39,460 bases of DNA from Solimonas sp047605265 (GTDB taxonomy: Bacteria > Pseudomonadota > Gammaproteobacteria > Nevskiales > Nevskiaceae), in contig JASGFY010000027.1 of NCBI GenBank assembly GCA_047605265.1, positions 1 to 39,460 on the forward strand, read 5' to 3'. The number at the start of each line of letters is the position of its first letter. The stretch's first letter is position 1. A program made the position numbers and the translations under genes. The notes under the pieces are model-generated. The model was not told the DNA's origin, ran no database searches, and saw nothing but the letters and a program-made list of their open reading frames with translations. Shown here piece after piece: positions 24,962 through 34,156 of the stretch.

Positions 24962-25750
24962 TCAATCGCCCGGACGGACCGCGGCGTCCAGCGGCACCCG
25001 GCGATTCCTGGGCTTCTCGATCGAGGTCAGGATGCCGCGCAGGATGTTCAGCTCGTTGCGATCGGCACCGGCGCGGTTGAAGAACTGCCGGAGCCTGCGC
25101 ATCAGCAGGCGCGGATTCGCCGGATCGAGAAAGCCGGTCGACAGCAGGATGCGTTCGAGATGGCGGTAGAAGTGCTCGATCTCATCGTTCGATGGCGGCG
25201 CATACGCCGGCCCCTGCCGCCCCGACGCCGGCGGCGATTGCGGCAAGGCGGTGCGCCGGAGCTCGTAGGCCAGTACCTGCACAGCCTGCGAGAGGTTCAG
25301 CGAGCTGTAACCGGGATTCGCCGGGATCATCGTCACCGCGTGGCAGAGCTGCAGCTCTTCGTTGGTCAGGCCGGTGCGCTCGCAGCCGAACACGACCGCG
25401 ACTTTGGCGGCCCGCGCCGTCGAGATCGCGCGGGACGCCATGTCCCACGGCGGCAGCGGCTCGTCCCCCAGATGGCGCGGCCGCGCCGAGCTGGCGACCA
25501 CCCAGCCACAGTCGGCGATCGCCTCCGCCAGCGTCGCCACGACGCGCGCGCGATCGACCAAGCCCTCCGCGTGGGCCGCGGTCATGCGGGCCTGCGGATG
25601 GGGAAACCGCGACGGATTGACGAGCACCAGCTCCGCCAGTCCCATCGTCAGCATGGCCCGCGCCGCCGAGCCGATGTTGCCCGGATGCTGGGTATTGACG
25701 AGAACGACGCGGATATTGGCGAGCAGCGAGTCGGCGGCGGAAGAAGTCAT
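24962..25750 (-). CDS. trmJ: tRNA (cytidine/uridine-32-2'-O)-methyltransferase TrmJ
   Basis: SPOUT-class methyltransferase of 262 residues modifying the ribose of position 32 in tRNA. The three knot motifs are 'NTQHPGNIGSAARAM', 'FGCERTGLTNEEL' and 'NPGYSSLNLSQAVQV'. A C-terminal helical extension with 'FYRHLERILLSTGFL' follows, as in TrmJ. It is divergent from suhB with only 50 bases between, a pairing seen in other proteobacteria. First gene of the long minus-strand run. Confidence 0.93.
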   Translation of the reverse strand: MTSSAADSLLANIRVVLVNTQHPGNIGSAARAMLTMGLAELVLVNPSRFPHPQARMTAAHAEGLVDRARVVATLAEAIADCGWVVASSARPRHLGDEPLPPWDMASRAISTARAAKVAVVFGCERTGLTNEELQLCHAVTMIPANPGYSSLNLSQAVQVLAYELRRTALPQSPPASGRQGPAYAPPSNDEIEHFYRHLERILLSTGFLDPANPRLLMRRLRQFFNRAGADRNELNILRGILTSIEKPRNRRVPLDAAVRPGD

Positions 25751-25800
25751 GCGTGATATTCTACGCGGCCTCCCCCGCTCCTTAATCCGCCCGGCCCGTC

Positions 25801-26577
25801 ATGCACCCGCTGGTCAACATCGCCGTTTCGGCCGCCCGCTCGGCCGGCAACTTCATCATGCGCTACTACGAGCGCAGCGATCAGCTGCAGATCGAACGCA
25901 AGAGCCGCAACGACTTCGTGACGCAGGTCGACCGCGGCGCCGAGCAGGAAATCATCCGCCTGATCCGCAAGGCCTACCCGCAGCACGCGATCCTCGCCGA
26001 AGAAAGCGGCGAAAGCACCGGGGGCGGCGACAGCGAGGTGACGTGGATCATCGACCCGCTCGACGGCACGACCAACTTCCTGCACGGCATCCCGCACTTC
26101 GCGGTATCGATCGGCGTCCAGGTGCGCGGCAGGCTCGAGCACGGCGTGATCTACGCCCCCTGCACGCAGGATCTCTACTGCGCGTCGAAGGGTGACGGCG
26201 CGACGTTGAACAACCGCCGCATCCGCGTCGGCCACTGCAAGGACATCAGCCAGGCGCTGATCGGCACCGGTGTGCCGCTGCGCGAAGAATACCTCGACCG
26301 CTACCTGCCGCAGCTGCGCGCCGTCGCCGCCGAGACCGCCGGCCTGCGTCGCGCCGGCTCGGCCGCGCTCGACCTCGCCTACGTCGCCGCCGGCCGCCTC
26401 GATGGCTTCTGGGAATTCAATCTGAAGCCCTGGGACATCGCCGCCGGCATCGTCATGGTGCAGGAGGCCGGCGGCATCGTGCGCGCGCTCGATGGCAGCG
26501 ATGATCCCTTGCGCGAAGGCCATGTGCTCGCCACCGGCCTCAAGCTCGAAGCAGAGTTGTCGCGGCTGCTGCGCTGA
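25801..26577 (+). CDS. suhB: Inositol monophosphatase family protein SuhB
   Basis: Mg-dependent phosphatase of 258 residues. SuhB also acts with the Nus complex in rRNA antitermination in E. coli. Metal-binding residues are visible as E67-E68 in 'LAEESGES', D85 and D88 in 'IIDPLDGTTNFLHG', and D212 in 'KPWDIAAGIV'. The start at 25801 gives 'MHPLVNIAVSAARSAGNFIM', typical of the family. Transcribed away from trmJ. Confidence 0.95.
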   Translation: MHPLVNIAVSAARSAGNFIMRYYERSDQLQIERKSRNDFVTQVDRGAEQEIIRLIRKAYPQHAILAEESGESTGGGDSEVTWIIDPLDGTTNFLHGIPHFAVSIGVQVRGRLEHGVIYAPCTQDLYCASKGDGATLNNRRIRVGHCKDISQALIGTGVPLREEYLDRYLPQLRAVAAETAGLRRAGSAALDLAYVAAGRLDGFWEFNLKPWDIAAGIVMVQEAGGIVRALDGSDDPLREGHVLATGLKLEAELSRLLR

Positions 26578-26617
26578 GCGGTGGAGCCGGGAGCCTTCCC
26601 GCGATAATCCGGCACGC

Positions 26618-29600
26618 ATGGACGCTCCGAACAACGACGCCGCGGCGGTCGACGCACGACTCGTGAACGCGCATCTGCGCGACTGGTTTCCCGAGCGCAT
26701 CCTCGCCCGCGCCCGCGAGTACGCGCGCAGCGGCGCCGTCCTCGATGTCGCGTACGACGCCAGCCAGCATCGTCTGGCAGCCCGGGTACAGGGCAGCGAT
26801 CCGGAGCCCTACCACTTGCGGATCGAACTGCCCGACCGCGCGGACGGCCTGCCCGATACCGACTGCGAATGCCCGTATGGCGTCGATTGCAAACACGCGG
26901 CCGCGGCCCTGTTGGTCTGGGCACAGTCCGCGCTGAGCGGCGCCCCGCGCGCGGCGCCGGAAGCCGCCGACACCTGGCTGCGCCGCGTCGAGCAGCTGCT
27001 CGACAGCCTGCCGGCAAAGCCGCACAACCCGGCGAAAGCCAGGCCCGTCCAGCAGCTGCGCTACATCCTGCGGCCGGCCGAAGGCTCAAACGAAGGCGCG
27101 GCGCAGATCGAAGCCGTCAAGCGGCGCCTGCTCAAAGACGGGGACATCGGCAGCCAGGAGCGCTGGTCGAATTTTCATCAGGCCTACCGCAACCCTCCAA
27201 GCTTCGCCGACGACACCGATCTGCAGGCCTTCGCCGCCGTCGCCCGCTTCGCCCAGGACGACGGCGGCTCGTTTTCGCCAGCCCTGACGTTGCGCGGCAA
27301 GGGCGCCGACCACGGCCTGCGCGCGCTGCTGGCGACAGGCCGGCTGCACTGGCTCGCGGCGGACGGGCCGGTCCTGAAAGCCGGCGCACCCTGCACGCCA
27401 CAGCTGGAATGGCAGCTGCGGGAGGGACGCCACCACGCCGCGCTGCATCTGGGCGATGGCGCGACGGGCGGATGGCCATCCACCGTCCTCGCCGAAAGCC
27501 TGTGGCTCGTCGCCGGCACTGCGAACGGCACCGAGCTGCGCCCGGTGCGCAGCGAAATCCCGGCGCCCCTGCTGGACCTGCTGCTGCGCGCGCCGCCGCT
27601 GCCAGCCGCGCAGGCGGCACGCCTGAAGCTGCTCACCGGCGACATCCCGCAGCTGCCGGCCCCGCCGGTCGAAACGGCGCCGGTCGAGAGCCACGAGCCT
27701 CAACCCGTGCTCGAACTCTTCGCCAGCACCATCCCCGCGCAACGCGGGCGCCAACCTGTCGAGCGCCTCGGCGCCCGTCTGCGCCTGTGCTACGGCGCCA
27801 CCGAAATCGCACCGGACAGCAGCGAGCGCCTTGTTCCGCTCGCGCCGGCAGACACACCGCCGCGTTTCGCGCTGCGCAACCCGCGGAGCGAGCAGGCGGC
27901 GCTGGCCCGCCTCGAGAAACTGGGCTTTGCGCCAGCACCGCCCAGCTGGCACTGGCAGCCGCCGGCACCACGACATGAACGGTACTGGGCGGACCGCGAG
28001 ATCGCGCTGAGCTTCCTGATGCGCGGTGCGAACGCATTGCTCGGCGACGGCTGGGATCTGCGCTACGACGACAGCTGGCCCTTGCGGCCGGTCGAACCGG
28101 ACACCTACGAGGGCCGCGCCGAAAGCTCCGGCATCGATTGGTTCGAGTTGCATCTGATCGCGCACGTCGGCCACGAGCGCATCGACGTGGCGGAGCTGCT
28201 GGCGCAGACGCTGGATCACTACGGCGCCGCGCGCCTGCGCACGCTGCTGCAGGAAACGGCCGCCGGAGCGGACGGCGCCGCCGAAACGCGCGTGCTGTGT
28301 CCGTCGGCGGGACGCCTGATCGCCCTGCCGCTGTCGCGGGTCCGCGCGATGCTCGAACTGATGCTGGAGCTGTTCGACGGCGGCGAACTGGAGGCAGCGC
28401 GCGGCCAGCTGCGCGTCTCGCGCTTCGATCTCGCCCGGCTGGCGCAGCTGGAGCACGACAGCGGCTGCAACTGGCACGGCAGCGTGGCCGCGCTGTCGCT
28501 CGCCCGGCGGCTCGCCGGCTTCCAGGGCATCCCCGCCGTCGCCCAGCCGGCGGAGTTGCAGGCCCGCCTGCGCGACTATCAACTTCAGGGGCTGGCGTGG
28601 ATGCAGTTCCTGCGCGAATACGAGCTGTGCGGTGTCCTCGCAGACGAGATGGGGCTCGGCAAAACCGTGCAGACGCTCGCCCACCTGCTCTGCGAACGTG
28701 CCGCCGGCCGACTGACCCTGCCCGCGCTCGTCGTCGCACCGACTTCGGTCCTCCCGAACTGGGAGCGCGAAGCCGCGCGCTTCGCGCCGACCTTGCGCAC
28801 GCTGACGGTACACGGCACCGGGCGCCAGGCCTCGTTCGGACAGATCGACAAGCACGATCTGATCCTCACCAGTTACCCGCTGCTGGCGCGCGACGCCGAA
28901 ACCTGGCTGCGGCAACGCTTTCATCTCGTCGTGCTCGATGAAGCCCAGACGATCAAGAACCCGCGCACGCAGGCGGCACAGACCGCCTGTGCGCTGCAAG
29001 CCCGGCACCGGCTCGCGCTCAGCGGCACGCCGATGGAAAACCATCTCGGCGAGATCTGGGCGCTCTTCCACTTCCTCATGCCCGGCCTGCTCGGCGAGGA
29101 GAAACGCTTCGAGCGCAGCTACCGGCGCCCCATCGAGAAACAGAACGATGCCTTGCGCCGCCGGCAGCTGATCATGCGCCTGGCGCCATTCGTCCTGCGC
29201 CGCAGCAAGGAGCGCGTCGCCGGCGAACTGCCCGCGAAAACCGAAACCGTGCAGATGGTGCGCCTCGAAGGCCGGCAGCGCGAGCTTTACGAGACCGTGC
29301 GCGCCGCGATGGATGAGAAAGTCCGTCAGGCCGTCTCCAGCCAGGGCCTCGCGCGCAGCCGCATCACCATCCTCGATGCCCTGCTCAAGCTGCGCCAGGT
29401 CTGCTGCGATCCACGCCTGCTGCCGGCCGCCAGAGCCGACGGCAGCAGCGCCGCCGCCATCAAGGCCGCCGGCAGCGCCAAGCTCGACGCGCTGATGGAA
29501 CTGCTCGACGAATGCCGTGACAGCGGCCGCCACGTGCTCGTCTTCAGCCAGTTCACCGGCATGCTCGATCTCATCGAGCCGCGTCTGCAAGCCGCAGGGC

Positions 29601-29989
29601 TGCGTTTCGTGCGGCTCGACGGCGGCAGCCGCGACCGCCACACGCCGGTCGCGCAGTTCCAGGCCAGGGCCGCGGATGTCTTTTTGATCAGCCTGAAAGC
29701 CGGCGGCACCGGCCTCAACCTGACCGCCGCCGATACCGTCATCCATTACGATCCCTGGTGGAATCCGGCGGTCGAGGCACAGGCGACCGGCCGCGCGCAC
29801 CGCATCGGCCAGGACAAGCCGGTCTTCGTCTACCGCCTGGTCTGCGAGGGCAGCGTCGAGGAAAAGATCATCGCCCTGCAAGCCCGCAAGGCCGAACTCG
29901 CCGCCGCGCTGCTCGACGGCAGCGCCCACGACAGCGGTGCGATCAGCGCCGAGGACCTGCAACAGTTGCTGGCACCGCTGCCCGCATGA
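26618..29989 (+). CDS. SWIM zinc-finger SNF2-family helicase
   Basis: Large DNA-dependent ATPase of 1123 residues. A SWIM-type zinc motif lies near the N-terminus (C83, C85, C91, H93 in 'CECPYGVDCKH'). A long middle region without clear motifs follows. The SNF2 core begins near 660: Walker A 'DEMGLGKT' at 676-683, DEAQ box at 774-777, 'LSGTPMENHLGEIW', then the second lobe with 'VFSQFTGMLDLI', 'SLKAGGTGLNL' and 'QATGRAHRIGQ'. This layout matches bacterial SWI/SNF helicases of unknown physiological role, possibly in transcription or repair. The ATG at 26618 is 40 bases after suhB; an upstream ATG in frame lies inside suhB and looks unrelated. Confidence 0.9.
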   Translation: MDAPNNDAAAVDARLVNAHLRDWFPERILARAREYARSGAVLDVAYDASQHRLAARVQGSDPEPYHLRIELPDRADGLPDTDCECPYGVDCKHAAAALLVWAQSALSGAPRAAPEAADTWLRRVEQLLDSLPAKPHNPAKARPVQQLRYILRPAEGSNEGAAQIEAVKRRLLKDGDIGSQERWSNFHQAYRNPPSFADDTDLQAFAAVARFAQDDGGSFSPALTLRGKGADHGLRALLATGRLHWLAADGPVLKAGAPCTPQLEWQLREGRHHAALHLGDGATGGWPSTVLAESLWLVAGTANGTELRPVRSEIPAPLLDLLLRAPPLPAAQAARLKLLTGDIPQLPAPPVETAPVESHEPQPVLELFASTIPAQRGRQPVERLGARLRLCYGATEIAPDSSERLVPLAPADTPPRFALRNPRSEQAALARLEKLGFAPAPPSWHWQPPAPRHERYWADREIALSFLMRGANALLGDGWDLRYDDSWPLRPVEPDTYEGRAESSGIDWFELHLIAHVGHERIDVAELLAQTLDHYGAARLRTLLQETAAGADGAAETRVLCPSAGRLIALPLSRVRAMLELMLELFDGGELEAARGQLRVSRFDLARLAQLEHDSGCNWHGSVAALSLARRLAGFQGIPAVAQPAELQARLRDYQLQGLAWMQFLREYELCGVLADEMGLGKTVQTLAHLLCERAAGRLTLPALVVAPTSVLPNWEREAARFAPTLRTLTVHGTGRQASFGQIDKHDLILTSYPLLARDAETWLRQRFHLVVLDEAQTIKNPRTQAAQTACALQARHRLALSGTPMENHLGEIWALFHFLMPGLLGEEKRFERSYRRPIEKQNDALRRRQLIMRLAPFVLRRSKERVAGELPAKTETVQMVRLEGRQRELYETVRAAMDEKVRQAVSSQGLARSRITILDALLKLRQVCCDPRLLPAARADGSSAAAIKAAGSAKLDALMELLDECRDSGRHVLVFSQFTGMLDLIEPRLQAAGLRFVRLDGGSRDRHTPVAQFQARAADVFLISLKAGGTGLNLTAADTVIHYDPWWNPAVEAQATGRAHRIGQDKPVFVYRLVCEGSVEEKIIALQARKAELAAALLDGSAHDSGAISAEDLQQLLAPLPA

Positions 29990-30096
29990 GCGCGCCTGCC
30001 TACCCCGCACGAGGGGCTGCCCTTCGACCCCGGCACAATATCCCCGCCGGCAGCCCAGCGGCCAACGCCGGCCACCGCACGACAATCAGAGAGGCC

Positions 30097-30513
30097 ATGC
30101 TCAAGCACCTGATGCCGTGCGAAGACCGCTTCTTCGCTCTGTTCAACGCCCACGCCCGTCATCTCGTCGACGGCGCCGCGCGGCTGCTGGCGCTCGTCAA
30201 CGCCCTCGGCCATGCGCCGGACGACAAAACGATGGGGCAGAAGATCACCAAGCTGAAGCCGGTCGGCGGCTTCTGCGCCGAAGTCGGCGGCGCGGCCACG
30301 CTGTTTCTGGCCTCGGGCCTCGGCATTCCGGTGTTGACGACGCACACCATCACCGGCGCGATCATGGGAGTCGGCGCGCTGACGATATTAATGCATCAGA
30401 GCAGCAAATCCCGAGCGGTCACGGCGGGGAAGCTGAAGATCAGCCAATCATGGCCCCGATGGCGATGGCGATCGAGCGTCCCCGCGACGGGAATTGCGCG
30501 TAGAGATTTTTGA
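30097..30513 (+). pseudogene. In-frame fusion relic: DUF47 head joined to Pit phosphate transporter tail
   Basis: The 138-codon frame starts with a good AGAGAGG site. Residues 1-40 ('MLKHLMPCEDRFFALFNAHA') read like the start of a DUF47 (PhoU-like) protein. Residues 44-94 ('TMGQKITKLKPVGGFCAE' and 'PVLTTHTITGAIMGVGA') match the C-terminal part of PitA-type low-affinity phosphate transporters, with the conserved TTHTITGA. DUF47 proteins are about 200 residues and Pit about 400 or more, and the two genes are normally adjacent. An internal deletion joining base ~30220 of the first gene to the end of the second explains the sequence. The frame then continues for about 44 codons of unrelated sequence, so the last Pit helices are also missing. 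Confidence 0.75.
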
Positions 30514-30514
30514 C

Positions 30515-30554
30515 AAGAAAGCCCTCGTTCGCATTGCGGCGAGCGAGGGCTTTT
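30515..30554. terminator. Bidirectional terminator between the DUF47-Pit relic and hns
   Basis: A 15-bp stem with one G-U pair (30518-30532 with 30539-30553) carries A residues on its left and T residues on its right. It can therefore stop transcripts from both convergent sides. Confidence 0.8.
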
Positions 30555-30575
30555 GCTCATGAATCAAGATTCACG

Positions 30576-30884
30576 TCAAACGGCAAAACTCTCGCGCTTT
30601 TGTCCTTTAGCTTCTGCGTCGGCCAGCCATTTCGGCGTGCGTCCACGACCGCTCCAGGTTTCGCCGGTTGCCGAATTGCGATATTTCGCCGGTACCTTGC
30701 TCGCGCTCTTCCTGGCCACTCGGCCACTCGATTTCTGCGGTCCGAGATCAGCGACGGTAATGCCGTATTTCTCCATCTGTTCACGTATCTCGGCTATTAC
30801 CGTCTCAATTTCGGACTTGCGCAGATTTTCGGCCTGTCGCGTCAGATTTTCGATTTGCTGCAGCAATTCGCTATAAGTCGTCAT
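30576..30884 (-). CDS. H-NS family histone-like protein
   Basis: Small nucleoid protein of 102 residues. An N-terminal coiled-coil region (about 1-45) for oligomerisation is joined by a basic linker to the C-terminal DNA-binding motif at 68-88 ('YRNSATGETWSGRGRTPKWL'), the betaproteobacterial BpH3/MvaT-unrelated H-NS type. Such proteins bind AT-rich DNA in the minor groove and silence acquired genes. Its position beside the AT-rich polysaccharide genes suggests, but does not show, that it regulates them. Confidence 0.9.
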   Translation of the reverse strand: MTTYSELLQQIENLTRQAENLRKSEIETVIAEIREQMEKYGITVADLGPQKSSGRVARKSASKVPAKYRNSATGETWSGRGRTPKWLADAEAKGQKRESFAV

Positions 30885-30946
30885 GATTCTCGTATTCCGT
30901 TATCTTCCATAAATTGGGCGCATTCCAATTCAGGAAGCCGGCCCGG

Positions 30947-30959
30947 CGCTATAATAGCG
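30947..30959. promoter_or_regulatory. Palindrome with embedded TATAAT in the hns-pmm divergent region
   Basis: CGCTAT-A-ATAGCG is a perfect palindrome whose centre holds TATAAT (30950-30955, plus strand). It lies in the 279-base region between divergent hns and the phosphomannomutase gene. No good -35 box accompanies it. It could be an operator over a promoter. The rest of 30885-31163 shows a short imperfect hairpin at 31033-31051 and nothing else recognised. Confidence 0.35.
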
Positions 30960-31163
30960 TCGTCGGAAATATTTTTTAAGCTTTTCGAATGAGAGCATCG
31001 TTTAGAGTGCATCTGAGGAGAACATCCGAAGAATTTCCCGGTGCCGGAAATGAGCCCTATATCCACCTGAACGCGGGCTTTTTCAAATCGGCCGCCGCCG
31101 CTGACATATCGCAGACGCCAGCCTCGCGTTAAGCTCCGCCCCTCCTCTCGTCGTCCCTTCTTC

Positions 31164-32546
31164 ATGTCCAAGAACCTAACTTGCTTCAAAGCCTACGACA
31201 TTCGCGGCCGCGTTCCGGATGAATTGAACGAAGATATTGCGTATCGCCTAGGGCTGGCTTTTGCCCAGCATTTCCGGCCGGCACGGGTAGCGCTGGGCCG
31301 GGATATCCGCCATTCCAGCGCGGCTCTGCTCAACGCGCTTGCGCATGGACTCGCACAACATGGCGTCGAGGTGTTGGATCTCGGCCTCTGCGGCACCGAA
31401 GAAGTCTATTGGGCCGCGCAGCAGCCCGGCATCGACGGCGGCATCGAAGTAACGGCCAGCCACAATCCAATCGATTACAACGGCATGAAACTCGTGCTGG
31501 GCGGCGCGATCCCGATTTCCGGCGACTCCGGCCTGCACGATCTGCGCGATCTGACAGCCGCTTCGCAGGCCACCGCGCCCACCAGCCCGGCACCGATGCG
31601 CGCGACCAGCTTTCGCGAAAGCCTGGTCCGGTTCCTGTGCCGCTATGCGCCGTCGCCGACCGGCAAACGCTTGAAGATCGTCGTCAATCCGGGCAACGGC
31701 GCGGCGGGCCCGCTGATCGAGGCGCTGGAACCTCATTTGCCGTTCGATCTAATCAAGGTCCATTTCGAGCCGGACGGCAGCTTTCCGAACGGGATCCCCA
31801 ACCCTCTGCTGCCCGAAAATCGCGGCGCCACGACCGCGGCCGTGCAGCAGCATGGCGCCGACTTCGGCGTGGCCTGGGATGGCGACTTCGACCGCTGCTT
31901 CCTATTCGACGAACACGGCGGCTTCATCGAGGGCTACTACATCGTCGGCCTGCTCGCCGAAACCCTGCTGCGCACGCACCCCGGCCAGAAGATCGTCCAC
32001 GACCCGCGCCTCACCTGGAACACCATCGACGTCGTCGCCCAGGCCGGCGGCGTTGCCGTGCAATCCAAGACCGGCCACGCCTTCATCAAGGAGCGCATGC
32101 GCCGCGAGGATGCCGTCTATGGCGGCGAGATGAGCGCGCACCATTACTTCCGCGACTTCGCCTACTGCGACAGCGGCATGCTGCCGTGGATTCTCGCCGC
32201 CAGGCTCCTAGTGGCCACCGGCAAGCCACTGTCCGCGCTGGTCGGCGACCGGATGCGCCAATATCCCGCCAGCGGCGAGATCAATCGCGTCGTCCCGGAC
32301 GTCAAGACCGTGATCGCCGCGATCCGGGACCAGTACGAGGTCGGCGGCCAGATCGACACCACGGATGGGCTTAGCGTCGAATACCCGGACTGGCGCTTCA
32401 ATCTGCGCGGCTCGAACACCGAGCCCGTGTTGCGCCTGAACGTGGAATCCCGGCACGATGTTGGCTTGATGGAACGCAAGACCGCCGCGCTGCTGGCGTC
32501 GATAGACCAGTTGGCTGGCACGCCGCGTAAAGCTGGACACGCGTAG
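31164..32546 (+). CDS. manB: Phosphomannomutase (ManB/CpsG type)
   Basis: Interconverts mannose-6-phosphate and mannose-1-phosphate for GDP-mannose synthesis; enzymes of this type may also act on glucose phosphates. The 460-residue length is typical. S99 in 'TASHNPIDYNGMK' is the phosphorylated serine, D239/D241/D243 in 'DGDFDR' bind Mg, 'GGEMSAHH' at 320-327 is the sugar-binding loop and 'GSNTEP' at 416-421 binds phosphate. No clear ribosome site precedes the ATG at 31164. It is followed 77 bases later by manC, its pathway partner. Confidence 0.92.
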   Translation: MSKNLTCFKAYDIRGRVPDELNEDIAYRLGLAFAQHFRPARVALGRDIRHSSAALLNALAHGLAQHGVEVLDLGLCGTEEVYWAAQQPGIDGGIEVTASHNPIDYNGMKLVLGGAIPISGDSGLHDLRDLTAASQATAPTSPAPMRATSFRESLVRFLCRYAPSPTGKRLKIVVNPGNGAAGPLIEALEPHLPFDLIKVHFEPDGSFPNGIPNPLLPENRGATTAAVQQHGADFGVAWDGDFDRCFLFDEHGGFIEGYYIVGLLAETLLRTHPGQKIVHDPRLTWNTIDVVAQAGGVAVQSKTGHAFIKERMRREDAVYGGEMSAHHYFRDFAYCDSGMLPWILAARLLVATGKPLSALVGDRMRQYPASGEINRVVPDVKTVIAAIRDQYEVGGQIDTTDGLSVEYPDWRFNLRGSNTEPVLRLNVESRHDVGLMERKTAALLASIDQLAGTPRKAGHA

Positions 32547-32623
32547 ATGAGCTTGACCTCTGGCAGTCAGGCAACCAGCATCTATTCAAGTTTCTCAAAT
32601 CGCCATATCAGCGGAGTGACGCA

Positions 32624-34057
32624 ATGAACATGATGAGCACTACGGCCCGCATCCTGCCGGTGCTGCTGGCCGGCGGTTCGGGCACGCGCCTCTGGCCGCA
32701 ATCCCGCGAGCATTACCCGAAGCAGTTCCTGAATCTGATCGACGACAAGTCGCTACTGCAGAACACCGCCCTGCGAGCCGCGCGGATTCCCGGTGCGCTG
32801 CCGCCGCTCGTGATCTGCGGCGACCAGCATCGTTTCATCGCCGCCGAACAAATGCGCCAGATCGGCATCCAGGACGCGACCATCGTCCTCGAACCGGCTG
32901 GCCGCAACACCGGACCTGCCGCCGCCGTCGCCGCGCAGTTCGCCAAGGCGAAATATGGCGATGACACGCTGGTCTTCCTGATGGCAGCCGATCATGCTGT
33001 GCGTGACGTCGAAGCGTTCGTGCAGAGCGTCGTCACCGCTTCGAGCGCAGCCCACCTGGGCCGTATCGTCACTTTCGGCATCGTGCCGACGCGCGCCGAA
33101 ACCGGCTACGGCTATCTGAAGCGCGGCGATGCGCTGGACAACGGCGCCCATCAGGTCGCCCAGTTTGTCGAAAAACCCAATCTCGACACGGCCCGGAAAT
33201 TCCTCGCCGAAGGCTGCTATCTGTGGAACGGCGGCCTGTTCCTGTTCCGCGCCGATACTTTCCTGCAGGAGCTGGCGCAGTTCGAGCCCGATATCGCGCA
33301 GCATGCCGAACTGGCCTACACGCAAGGCAAGCACGATCTCGACTTCGTGCGCCTGCACGCCGAGAGCTTCCAGAACTGCCGCAGCGATTCGATCGACTAT
33401 GCGGTGATGGAAAAAACCTCCCGCGCCGCCCTGGTGCCGCTCGATGCCGGCTGGGACGACGTCGGCAGCTGGGAATATCTCGCCACCCTGCCCCCAACCG
33501 ACAGCCGCGGCAACGTCATCCGCGGCGACGTGCTGCTGGAGGATGCGCAGAACAATCTCGTCAGCGCGTACTCCCGGCTGGTGAGCCTCGTCGGCGTCAG
33601 CGACCACGTCGTCGTCGAAACCGCCGACGCCGTCCTCATCGCTCCGCGCCAGCGCACGCAGGACGTCAAGAAGATCGTCCAGAAGCTCAAGGAATCCGGC
33701 CGTGGCGAGGCGCACAGCCACCCGCGCGTCTACCGCCCCTGGGGCTGGTACGAAACCATCGCCCTCGCCGGCCGCTTCCAAGTCAAGCGCATCATGGTCA
33801 AGCCGGGCGCCAAGCTGTCACTGCAGATGCATCATCATCGTGCCGAGCACTGGATCGTCGTCTCCGGCACCGCGCAGGTCACAGTAGAAGATAAGATCAG
33901 CCTACTTTCTGAAGACCAATCCACCTACATTCCGCTAGGCCACAAGCACCGCCTCGACAATCCCGGCAAAATTCCACTGGAAATTATCGAGGTACAGACG
34001 GGCAGCTACGTCGGTGAGGACGACATCGTGCGTTTCGAAGATATTTACGGGCGGTGA
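32624..34057 (+). CDS. manC: Mannose-1-phosphate guanylyltransferase / mannose-6-phosphate isomerase
   Basis: Bifunctional type II PMI-GMP of 477 residues: it makes GDP-mannose and can isomerise fructose-6-phosphate. The nucleotidyltransferase domain starts with 'LLAGGSGTRLWPQSR' and has 'FVEKP' at 181-185 and 'WNGGLFLFRADTF'. The C-terminal cupin domain has the metal histidines in 'MHHHRAEHW' (403-405). GGAG seven bases before the ATG at 32624 supports the start. Codon use turns AT-richer from about base 33885, inside the cupin domain, where the low-GC stretch begins. Confidence 0.95.
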   Translation: MNMMSTTARILPVLLAGGSGTRLWPQSREHYPKQFLNLIDDKSLLQNTALRAARIPGALPPLVICGDQHRFIAAEQMRQIGIQDATIVLEPAGRNTGPAAAVAAQFAKAKYGDDTLVFLMAADHAVRDVEAFVQSVVTASSAAHLGRIVTFGIVPTRAETGYGYLKRGDALDNGAHQVAQFVEKPNLDTARKFLAEGCYLWNGGLFLFRADTFLQELAQFEPDIAQHAELAYTQGKHDLDFVRLHAESFQNCRSDSIDYAVMEKTSRAALVPLDAGWDDVGSWEYLATLPPTDSRGNVIRGDVLLEDAQNNLVSAYSRLVSLVGVSDHVVVETADAVLIAPRQRTQDVKKIVQKLKESGRGEAHSHPRVYRPWGWYETIALAGRFQVKRIMVKPGAKLSLQMHHHRAEHWIVVSGTAQVTVEDKISLLSEDQSTYIPLGHKHRLDNPGKIPLEIIEVQTGSYVGEDDIVRFEDIYGR

Positions 34058-34156
34058 ATTCCACCATTCAAGCCACTGCTGCCGCAACATGGCAGTAGAA
34101 CCGGTTATCAACTCATTCAAAGATTGACGCCGCATAGAACGTAAGAGAATGTCTCC

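Noticed and set aside
27086..30085. A 999-codon open frame antisense to the SNF2 helicase gene
   Set aside because: Low-complexity composition from the complement of a high-GC gene; no motif, and the sense strand carries clear SNF2 motifs throughout.
31053..31083. AGCCC ... GGGCTTTTT terminator-like pair upstream of the phosphomannomutase gene
   Set aside because: Only five base pairs around a 17-base loop, too weak to call.
30881..31189. A 102-codon minus-strand frame whose stop overlaps the hns start (ATGA)
   Set aside because: No family likeness, it runs across the divergent promoter region and into the phosphomannomutase start; the overlap is probably chance.
34076..34098. Hairpin with GGCAGTAG after manC, resembling an RfaH ops element
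   Set aside because: Only a partial match to the GGCGGTAG core and it lies between genes of the locus rather than in the leader; no T run for a terminator either.
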